A stretch of 64,000 nucleotides of DNA from Patiria pectinifera (lineage: Eukaryota > Echinodermata > Asteroidea > Valvatida > Asterinidae): NCBI GenBank assembly GCA_029964075.1, contig CM057149.1:16630197-16694196 (forward strand), read 5' to 3'. Under the pieces are notes generated by a model that saw only the letters and a program-made list of their open reading frames with translations, made no database searches and had not been told where the DNA came from. Shown in pieces: positions 21,801-33,800 of the stretch; position 1 is the stretch's first letter, and every line of letters begins with the position of its first letter. Position numbers and translations under genes: made by a program.

Positions 21801-24800
21801 TTTCCTAATATGTACATCATGGCAAATAGTCGCAACTGGTCGGGTAGAAGTGACTTTTGATCAAATGTCTAGTGAATTTTACTAGTTGCACAGTTTATTG
21901 CTTTTTCACTGTAGCACACCACTTGCAGAAATTGAAGCCATAGATCTGGTGTCCTGACTTCATTTCCTTTTTTGACCATAGGCTCTGATGGGATTCAGGC
22001 AAATTGACGTCATCGACATGGACACCATTGATCTGTCTAACCTCAACCGACAGTTTCTATTCAGGTACAGGGTTCAGTTGTCATGTTGAATTATTTCATC
22101 ATAAAATTGAAATGGAAAGCACCTGGCTGGAAAGAATACGGTGAAGTATATTTTAAGTTGCTCAGTCGGACACATTGGAAATACTGACGGGCTCCGTGCA
22201 CAAGTACCCCCTCAACGGTAAGAAAGGGAGAGTTGGGGGGGACCACTGGGAGAGACATTCAACGCACTGCCAATGATGCCTGACGCTCACGCAAAGATGC
22301 TATGACTTTTGTAAAAATTCAGAATAAAACAGGTCGAGCATACTTCGGGCTATCCGCTCTGTTCACAAGTACCCACTCACCGGCAAAGGAAGTACAGTTG
22401 GGGGTGACCGACCGACGCCATCTTGCCTGACTGCAATTCATTTACCGCGAAGCGTGGCCACTGCATGTACATAGTACAATTCCCCTGGTGTACATGCGTC
22501 ACACACAAGGAACGGTGCGCGTCAACCAGCGAAATGTCCCGCCCATGGGACGTTGTGGCTAGGTAAAAGGGCGCCCTCTTTTGTTGGCACATGGAGCTCA
22601 TAAGCGCGCGAACCAGTACGTGCACTTGGTGTGTCCTGTCCACGGGGCTCTCAAAAAGTGGTCAAAAAGCGCCCGCTCTTGTTGGCGCACGGAACCCATA
22701 AGGAGATTGACATTTTGGTTTTCAAAATGTGCCTTCAGATTGCTCTGATACTGATACTTTTTTATATTTAAAAAATATTGGAAGATTTTCTTGCAATGAA
22801 AACAAGTTAGTCCCTCACTTTTTGGCCAGTGTGGTTTACTTTCTGGCCCACTTCCTGCTCGATGTCTAAATAGCAACCAAAATTGCTAGAAACCTGCTTG
22901 GAATCCTGCTGCTCTGTTTTAAAGGGGGAAAATGGTGTACTATTTTTATTCCAATCAAAGGGCTGCTGCAATGTAGAGTGGAAAAAATATACATGTACAG
23001 TCACTTTATGAGCTCCATGCGCCAACGAAAGAGGGCGCCCTTTTACCTAGCAACGACGTCCCATGGGCAATACATTTAGCTGGTTGACGCGCACCGTTCC
23101 TTGTGTGTGATGCACGTACACCAGGGGATTGTGCACGCAGTGGTACGGCCGCGCGTCGCGGCAAAATTGCAGTCAGGCAAGATGGCGTCGGTCTGTCACC
23201 CCCAACTGTACTTTGTTTGCTGGTGAGGGGGTACTTGTGAACGGAGCGGATAGTCCAATCTTTTAGAACTGGAGTTTTGCCAGTGGGCCCATTGGAAAGG
23301 ACATTGAATAAGCTGTAGAATATGAGAATCGGACAAAATCTGATGGAGTTATATGTATTTTCAGTGCCAAATTTTCGGGCCTCGGAAAGTTAAAAAAAAA
23401 TCGAGAAATTTGTTGTTAGAAGTTTGCCAAATGAATTTCTCAGCAATGCACATTTCTATAAAAGCCATCAGAATGGAACTTGGAGTATACATCATCAATA
23501 ATCTATGGATTTTAAGATGTATCTGAAAATATAAGCCGTCCGACTGGTTTTGTGCTGGATAGTCACATCTGATAGCCACAGATTCTGTATCTTGATTGGC
23601 CGAGAACCAGCCACGGGACAGTCACTATTTTTGCTATCTTGCTGTGCACGGCCAAAAAGACTTTACTCAATGGCTGAAAAAGTATTACATGTATACGCAT
23701 AGCAACCAAAGTACTATACGCGTAGCAATCGGTATGCATGTGTGCAAAATGCATACGAGTGTGCGCATTGCGCGTATTGTTCCCAAGCGCTAACTGGTCT
23801 CAAACATTTTGTGAAGGGGTAGTTTGGAAAAGTAGTTTGGAAAAGTGTAAGTAAATTTTCAACTAATTTCGTATTGAAATGGAAGTAAATGTAAATTTTA
23901 TTTGTATTTAGATTAAGTTCATCAGTTATTTCTTAAAATCAAGCAGAATCTGTTGTGAGGTTTTTAATATTGAACAAATATTAACTGCTTTAATTTGTGG
24001 TGTAGTAAAACTAGCCTCCCACAGTAAACAATAGAGCATTCCATTTCCCTCGGCTACACCTTGGGAAACAACGCTCCGTGGATCACCTCAGGAGGCTAGT
24101 TTACTCCACCACTCAAAGCACTCAATGTATACAACATGTATACCCAACCATTTTGTCACCTCAGAAAACAATCATTTTGATCTGATCTTTATTTTCCTGA
24201 AGAAAAATAATGACGAACATCAACAACTGGCCTATTATTCATTCTTCTGATTGTTTGATTCATTACAAACAGACTGAAGGACGTCGGCAAACCAAAGGCC
24301 AATGTTGCAGCTGATTTCATCAACCAGAGAATCCCTGGCTGCAATGTCACACCGTATCCTTTGTAGAGCGTATTTATTTTCCTGATCAAAGATGCCGACG
24401 ATTCTTGAGTTGTCAAAAAACAGATGGTAGTTGAAGGGTCCAGTATAAATAGACTGCCACCTTAGTGGTAACTATGCACACCTCTCAAAAGTATTTAAAA
24501 TACTCACAAATCCTTGAGGTGTTCAAGAGATGCATCAAATTAAAGCTTGTTTCATCATCTTTCATTTTCTGTTAATTTTTTTCGGGGTAATCTGATGACT
24601 TTTGGGAGAAATTTCCATCTGAAAATGATCACCCCTAAAAAAAATCCAGAAGCCTGTTGTCATTTTGAAAAATGATGCCTACGCTCCATTCCAAAATACA
24701 GCGCTTTTAGGGCCCAATTTCATCCAAATTTCACAGAAATACAATCTTACACAATCTTCCAAAAAACCACCCTTCTTTTTTTACAAACCCTCAAGTTCAT

Positions 24801-27800
24801 GGCCCACAAAATGCCTATTTACTGGCCTGGACCCTGAAATAGCTCAGTTGATAGGGTAACTGTACGGTACTTCAGAGGTTGCATAATTGAATTTCGCTTC
24901 TGTCAACATTCTGAGATCCACCGAAAAGATCATCAAATAGTATTGTAACTGATAAGGCCAAAACAGAAAAATTATTTCTGCTTCCAATTCCATGGCATTT
25001 GAAAATAGGGTAGGTAGGTAGGGAATTTTTTTTTTTTTTTTGGCAATTTTTTTTTTGTGTACGATCATATGGAGGCGTCTGTGTGAAATCAAGGGTAAAA
25101 GGTAAACATTGATGGTTTTGGGTGTTTTTTTTCTATTATTTTCCATAAAAAAATTAGGGTAGGGGCTGTCAGAATAGGGTGGGTAGGGAAAGCTAATCTT
25201 ATTAAAACAATGAAGATGTTTGCAAACTTCAAATGGCAGTTTATTAATCCAAGTAGATTAATCGCTTAGATAATAAATGGGATAAATGCAGATGATCCCG
25301 TATGCCTTTAACATACCTATTTCCGTTTGAACAAATATTGTGAATGGTCCGGTGTCTGACTGTTTCTACACTCCCTGATGAAGTGTTGTAAACCAGTAAC
25401 AGAATATCATACAACCCTTAACAGTAGTTATCAGGCACTTCAAAAAGATCCAAGATTATGACGACACCTTTTATAGACGTAAGTATCAATTTGTCTTTGA
25501 TTTAAACAGTTTTGAAAAACCAATCGGTGTGGTCCAATGGCCTTGTCTTAATATGTGTGTTAACTTGCCCCTTCTTTAATACTTCTGATTTGATTAATTT
25601 TTCTATTTGATAGAGTTTCACATCGTGATCAATGGCTTGGATTCCATTGTTGCCAGGCGCTGGATGAATAGCATGATGGTGAGTTGCTTTGCAAACCAAT
25701 CAGTCCTTTTTTTTTACAGCCTGTTTACAGATAAAAAGTAGTCGGAGTTTGTATAAGGCCAAAAAAAAAACAACTCGGTCTCTGGTCAGCGCGCGCGTCG
25801 ATTTTAATCATAAGTGTCAACCTTTTTTTTTTCTTCAAATTAACACAGAAGCTACAACAGCGCCCTCTATTGCCGCACCTCCTCAAATTTTTGTACCAAG
25901 GAGCACCAAGGAATGGGGAAATTGCACCAAGGCAAATGATAAAAGGGCACCAAGGCATATTATGGAGGACACCAATGTATAATGAGGACACAAAAAAGCA
26001 AAATAATACCCACCTTGTCTGTACAAAAAAAAAAAAAGCCACCCCCCCCCAAAAAAACCACGTCGCCGCATCAATTCTGGAACTTTGGTCTGAGCAGAGA
26101 CCGACTATTTTTTTGGGGGGCCTAACTTTGAAATTTGTTTGTACTAATACTTGGCAGGTCCATAGGGATGGTTAAATACAAGCTGGGTTCAACTTCGTCA
26201 GTTTTGTTCATTTTATTTATTATTTTGTGCGTGTGATAAAACCTGATTTGCAATAGACTCTTTGTGTTTGACAGCCATTTTAGAGGGTTTTGGGGTTATT
26301 TAATTAAATTAACAATGAATGCACAAGAAGTCTACTAGATGGCTGAAATGCAGAGTGTCTATAGTGGCACGTACATATTTAAGAAAATTCACATGCACAA
26401 CATACAGAATACGTGTGATATAAACTAGTGGTTGAGGTCCCCCACCTGCCTCACCCCCCACTCCCACCCTATCCTATCCCTTATCCCATCCCCAGCCATT
26501 CCCCTATATCATCCCTATCCCACCCCCCTTCCTCCATCCCCTACCCCAACCCCTACCCCGTCGCCCACCCCTACCCAATCCCCTACTCCATACCGTTACC
26601 CCAGCCCCTACTCCTACTCCATTCCTTACCTCATCCCTTACCCCATCCCCTACCCCATCCCGTACCCCTACCCCATCCTCTACCCCTACAAACTCCCCTT
26701 CCCCTACCCATCCCCTATCCCTACCCCATCCCCTACCCCATCCCCCACCCCTACCCAATTCCCTACCCCATACCGTTACCCCATCTCCTACTCCTACTCC
26801 ATTCCCTACCCTTACCCCATCCCTAACCCCATCCCTTACCCCATCCCCTACCCCATTCCGTACCCCTACCCCATCCTCTACGCCATCCCCTACCCCTACC
26901 CCATCACCTATCCCATCCCCTACCCCATATCGTTACCCCATCCCCTACTCCTACTCCATTCCCAACCCTTACCCCATCCCTTACCCCCATCCCTTACCCC
27001 ATCCCCTACCCCATCCCGTACCCCTACCCCATCCTCTACCCCTACCCCATCCCGTACTCCTACCCCATCCCCTACCCCATCCCCTACCCTTACCCCATCC
27101 CGTACTCCTACCCCACCCTACCTCTGACACCCTACCTCTGAAACAATATTTAATTGCTGGTTTTGCAAACTTAGAGGTTTTGTTCTTTATCTAGTATTTG
27201 ATTTTATGCGTCCATTTCTCCATCACATCCCCAGCTGAGCCTGGTGAATTACGAAGATGGAGCCGTCGATCCTACGTCCATCGTTCCCATGATCGACGGT
27301 GGCACGGAGGGCTTCAAGGGCAACGCCAGAGTCATCTTACCTGGAATGACAGCTTGTGTTGAGTGCACACTTGAGCTCTACCCACCTCAGGTATGTATTG
27401 CGTGTCATTGGCATATCCAGGTTTTTGGCTGGGGGGGGGGGGGAGGAGGAGGGAGGTGGCATTTGAAGCAAGATATGCGATGGAAGGACCCACCTCCCCC
27501 TTTTATGTTTGTCATTGTTGTTCCTGGATCAGGGGTGTGAAATATCAGCTATTTAGCTGATTTAAGCTTTTTTATTTTGCATTTCACCATTTTTTCCTCA
27601 CTTGCTGTGTACAAAACTATAGGAGATTTCAAAATATTTATGCCTTCTTCAGCTGTTTCAGCTATTTTTAACATCGGTCACTCACACCCCTGCTGGATTT
27701 TTTAGAGTATGTATGGGGATCAGGGGGGGGGGGGGCATGGCATTACCCTCCCTATTCCAAAGCCAAAATCTGGCCAATTCATAATCATCTTCAATACAAA

Positions 27801-30800
27801 CAAAATTATGGCATGGTGACAGTTTTTGTTGAGATTCAAAACAGAGTCTGAAAGTCAGACGTGTAAAAGTCTGAGTTTTTAAAGTTATTTTTTTTGGTAC
27901 ATTGATTTCTCAAGGAATTCACCATTGGAAAAAGGCCTTTGTACAATTGGTAATATAGCATCTCAATTTATGGAAACTGAAAAATCGCATGATGTGAAAA
28001 GAGAAATATCGTGTCAAAAACTGACCCTCTCACTTCCAAAAATCTAAAATACATGTAGACTAGTGGAACTCGGTGTACTCGTACATTTATGAAATAATTT
28101 TGTGGCAATCATTGGGTGAAAACTGAAACTAAATAGGAGACTAAAATGTTTTTTGGGACACAAGAGTTTTGTTGAATAAACTTGAAGGACTAATTCTCAT
28201 TTTACAAACAAATCTGAAATGACCGTTGATAACAACTGTATTCAAGCAAGCCCGACTAAATCTGGAATCCATCGGATGTAGGTAGGTATCAAAATGTTCG
28301 CGTTGTTATCATTTTCGTTCTCACGCAAGTACGCGATGTGAAAACAAACGTGATCGAAAAGGAGACCTAGGTACAAACATTTTTGTTGTAAAAGGTCGTA
28401 AGTAAAATTCCTTTTTACCCATCTCCAACTGATTTCTCATTAAATGTTCTTGTGGAATGCCAAGATAAAATTCCAATATGAATGTTTCTCGGCGGTGATT
28501 GCGGTTAGAAATCATTCTGTCTACTATTATAGCAAGAGAAAGGGCAACCCCATGTTAAATGCCCATAGAAGGGTCGCGAAGGGGTCGGGAAGCTCAAAGA
28601 CAAAATGGCGTACTTTCAGGCTCTATGCGTAGTAATGAAAGATTTAACCCTAAATTTTATTTCATTTTAATATTGGGACTGAAACATCAGAAACTGATGA
28701 ATATGCATTTAAAATGAACATACACAAGCATGGGCGTCGCGAGGGGGGGTGGCCAAGGGGGGCGCTTGCCCCCCCCCCCCCTGGAAAAAAAAAAAAAAAA
28801 ATATATAAAAAAAAAAAGGAAGAAAAAAAAAGAGAAAAAAGAAAAAGAGGCGCGAAGTCATAGTGGTGTAAATTTAATGAGTTGGGGGGAGGGGCAAAAT
28901 GTCCCTGCCCCCGTCTAAAACTGAGAAATCGAGAATTTGTTCAGAAATACAAGATGTTTTTTTGGAAAAATATGTTTTGCCCCCCCTCTACAAAAAATCC
29001 TGGCGACGCCCATGTACACAAGCCAGGTGTTTGTTTACGTTCGTCACACGATTCTTTGATTTCTGCATAAATTGTATAACTATTGAATAATTATGCATTT
29101 GAGATGAATGTTTTAAAGCCAGGTGACTTTGTAAGTTTACCAAGTCACCGGACAGATTATGATTATTAACATATTGGAAATGCCTCCATTTCAGATTACT
29201 TTTCCCATGTGTACCATCGCCCACACACCCAGGCTACCCGCTCACTGCATAGAGTATGTCAAGGTCTTACTCTGGCCTCAAGAGGAACCATTCGGAAGTA
29301 AGTCAACACATTCTTCGCTTTATCCATTTTCCCCTTTGTAATTCACATTCATAGACACCTCAAACAGTTTACCCATTCCTATTGGTCGAGAGCCCGTCAC
29401 ATCGCCGGTTTTAAACGGTTGATAAAGACCGGTTGGCTGATCTTAAACACTTTTCCAATGTCACATGAGATTTGGACTCCTATGAAATTCAGTGCCTTTT
29501 ACCATTTTATTTAAAAGAAAGAAAGAATAATTTCACAGGGAGTTTAGTACCATTACTATCTTTAAAGAGGTTGTGGAATGCTGGAAGACATTTCCGTCAT
29601 TTTTTGGGTATATGTAGCCTAAGGTGTGATGAAATAAAAACGACTATTGTTTCCGTCATGAAATGAGTACAAAGGGTACTTTTGAGAGCTATTTTTCAGG
29701 TCCTGTTTCGAGCCGAACGTGCAATTTGTGTAAAAGTCGTCGTTGCGGGCAGCAAACAAAACACAGTAAATCGTGACGTAATAAACAGGACTTGTTTATG
29801 CTACTCTGCATCGGGAGTCCTGTTTATTACGTCACGATTTACTGTGTTTTGTTTACTGCCCGCAACGACGACTTTTACACAAATTGCACGTTCGGCTCGA
29901 AACAGGCATGACAGGACTTGAAAAACAGCTCTCAAAAGTACCTTTTGTACTCATTTTATGACAGAAACAATAGTCGTTTTTCATCACACCTTAGGCTACA
30001 TATACCCAAAAAATGACGGAAATGTCTTTGAGCATTCCACAACCTCTTTAAACCAAGTATGCTTTTCAACAATAATTTTGTCAGTTACTTTTTGGATAGC
30101 TGCAAATGATATACTCTACCTTTTTTTACCTACTCATATTTTTGTTTCTGCAGAAGACGTAGCTATAGATGGAGATGACCCCACCCACATACAGTGGATA
30201 TTTGAAAAGGCACAGGAAAGGGCAGACCAGTTCAACATCATGGGGGTGACATACAGGTTAACACAAGGTAGGTCGATAGGGGCGACACATGGGTGGGCAG
30301 TTGGTGTGACATTTAGGATACTACAAGATGGAGTGGTGGGTGTAACATAGGGTGATACAAGGGACGAAAATCAGTGTGACATACTGACAAAAATGAAATC
30401 TTTTGAGAAATATACAGGGCGAGTCAAAAAAAGCGGAACCCAAACCCCCAAAAATATATTTTTTATATGCAGCACCAAAAATAATAATGACTGGAAAGCC
30501 AATTTCATAAACTGCGTTTAGATGAAAAATATACTGAAATTGCTCAATCCGTTCAAAGTATATCACCATTTAAACGCAATGACCCTAAAAACTCAAAAAA
30601 TGTGATTTCAAGAATCGTTGTCACAATTGTCTTCAAACATCACCAGCAATAAAACCTCAGTTTAAAAGTTAAAAATATTCAACATTGTCCTTTTGGACAA
30701 AATCTTCTTTTTTTTAAAGTTGATTTTATAAATCATATTATTTACCTAAGCACGATTGTTAGTAAAGATATTGTGTACTACAGTTGCTAACAGTTGTTGA

Positions 30801-33800
30801 AACAAGTATTCTGTGTCATTTTCTTTGTTGCTCCAAACAGTCAGAACACGCAGTAAATTGGTGTTTTTTTTTGACAAAACGGGTTTTAGGGTCATTGCGT
30901 TTAAATGGTGATATTCTTTGAACGGATTGAGCAATTTCAGTATTTTTTTCATCCTTAAGTAGTTTATGAAATTAGCTTTCCAGTCATCATTATTGTTGGT
31001 GCTACAAATTTTTGTTAACCCTTTCCTTACCATGGGCGACTTTTGTTGACAAGAAGAACCCCCCTGCTGGTTCCCATGGGCGACTTTAGTCGACCAGGAA
31101 ACCACACACAGAACACCCTCAACACAGATATATTCACTACTTTTCAGAAATGTGGCATGTTGATATGTTTGGCCGCCCATACATCAACCATATACCAGCT
31201 GAAAGAGTGTTTTCGGATCATTCTAAAGGTGTAGTTTATTTATAGTGTTGCCATTACAAAAAAAATGAGAAAAGTGCTTCAGGAGTATCCACGCACAAAG
31301 TGAGGTATGGAGTGCCATTTGGCCATGTGGTGAAATGGCTTGCAGTTTGATAAGTGGTTCAAGGAACAAACTTTACACACAACACCTATGATTTAAATCA
31401 CTCCTTGGCAGTGAAAATCTGGGTTGAAAAAATGAGTTTTGGACTTGTGGTCATTTTGTTCACGCTCTAGTGATTTCCGCATGACTGAGCAAACAATTTG
31501 GTCCTGGGGAGAGCCTAGTCAATAAACAATGTGGTAATGAAAGGGTTAAATATGAAATATTTTTGGGGGGGGTTTGGGTTCCGCTTTTTTTTTTTACTCA
31601 CCCTGTACAGTGGCACAGAGGGTGGTACCAGATGGGTTCATGGATGTGACATAAGGCTGGCCAATAAGCTAGTTCAGTATTTCAACTGCGCATGTGCAAA
31701 TGATATGGGTCACGAGTCATTTGGGATAATAGAACGTTTTGAAGGGACATGAACCCGGACGCACGACCCTTTCGTGTAAATTACCAGCAGAACAGGCGGG
31801 TAACATTGCATTACATCACGTCAGTGATGTTATTGATTTAGTTTCCGCAAAATTTTTTTTGTTTGACTGCTGCATATTTTTGGAGACACCCTGTATTTTC
31901 ACTTGCATGTTGACCGTGGTTCACTATTCGAACAAAATTTGTCCAAAGAGAACTCAAAGAAATAAGATCAGTGCAAAATTCAATCCCTGGTGGTTTATAA
32001 CTTCTAGGTGTTGTGAAGCACATCATCCCAGCCGTGGCATCCACCAACGCAACGATAGCAGCGCAGTGTGTCACTGAAGCCTTCAAGATCGCATCAAGGT
32101 AAAACAAAAATCTTTCCAAATTTGTTTTAATTTTTATTAAAGCAATGTACACTTTTTGTGGAAAAGCAAGAGAGATTAACAAATATGTGAGGCTTTCTGG
32201 CAAAATGAGACGGCACTGGGCATACCAGTAGGCTGCAGTAGGGAAAAATGCAAATTATTGCAAATTGCCAATTTATTGATGTTTGTAATCTTTGATGTGT
32301 CTACTACACATTTTTCTAAAGAAATAGTATAAAAATCGTGGAATACAAGTGTGTTTGAAGGGAAAACAATTGGCATCTTTCACTTTCATGAATGCAAAAC
32401 TTGAAACTTTAAAGGCCTTATTCTCAGCATTTTACTTTTTTTGACATATTGATAAATGCAAAATTTAAACAGCCTTAACTTGTCATTGGAATGTCTGTTA
32501 CAACTGATAATGTATCACCAACCGATAATGTCACACAAATTGACCGATACTGTATCACTAACCGATAATGTAACAGAAATTGACCGATAGTGTAGTAAAA
32601 ATGCACTACACTATCAGTCGATTGTTGTTACATTATCGGTCTTAACCGATAATGTAACAAATATTGACCGATAGTGTACATAGTAACATTTACTACACTA
32701 TCGGTCAATTCCTGTTACATTATCGGTGAGTGATACAGTATCGTTCAATTTGTGTGACATTATCGGTTGGTGATACATTATCAGTTGGTTACTACATTAT
32801 CAGTTGTAACAAATGTCTGATTGAAGTGCAACAAACAGTTTTGTAAGGAGCATTGTATTCTCTATCCTGATACCCACAAACCCTCATTTCAACCTCTACC
32901 CAGTTCTGTCTCATTTTGCCAGAACGCCTCACAAGCATACCTACCGACCATTCCAAATTTAGCGGAATCATTCCAAAAATATGTGCTGTTATATTACTAA
33001 ATGTACTATTAGGGAGACACGTTATGGTAATTTCTTCAATAATAGGGAGACAGCGGCTTTTAGGGAGACACACAACTGTCTCCCTAATGGCGCAGCCCCC
33101 CTTTAGAGGCAAAATTTTACCGTCGCAATTAGGTTATATTTGTTGCTCGTGGTCTAATTAGTAAAACTGCCGAAATTCGTGGAAAAAGGACCAGGGAATA
33201 TTGGGTTAGGGCACATTTAAGTTTGAAAAATTTTGTGCACAAGTCTATGGGCATGTCTCCCAAATGACCCATTCCCCGTAATTATTATTTTTATTATTAT
33301 TATTGTTTATTATTAGCTGTATTCAGAATTACAACTTTATCACCCTTTATTACAAATTTCCCTTGAAAAAAAGTTAACATTGTTCATTAAATACCGTGAT
33401 TTTATGACAAAATGCTGAAAAAATCGGTATAAGCCGTGTACGAATTGTCGGCTACGGCTTGAAATTTGCACACGCGTCTATGGGACATGGCTGCAGCCGC
33501 TACCATAGACACGTGTGTAATTTTAAGCCGTAGCTAAAAAATCCGACATCAATTCTACCGCCGGGCACCAGCCAGGGCCAAGTTCGCGCAAGGACTATAG
33601 TTGACCAATGGTTAACTAACGTTTGCCCGAACTCTGTCTAGTCGACGGTGGTTGACTACGCTAGTCGACTATTTGGAACCAGCCTACTGGGGTTGGTTGT
33701 ATCGCTGGTAACCAATAGCCGCGCGCATTCATAACGTACAGCAGGGAGCCAGGATCCAGAAGTTTTGCGATGACATTTTGACCGGCGTTTGACTAGAAAA

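Noticed and set aside
26428..27127. Pro/Tyr/Ile-rich frames of up to 231 aa
   Set aside because: Caused by the CCCCTA/CCCCAT array, which lacks stop codons in several frames at once.
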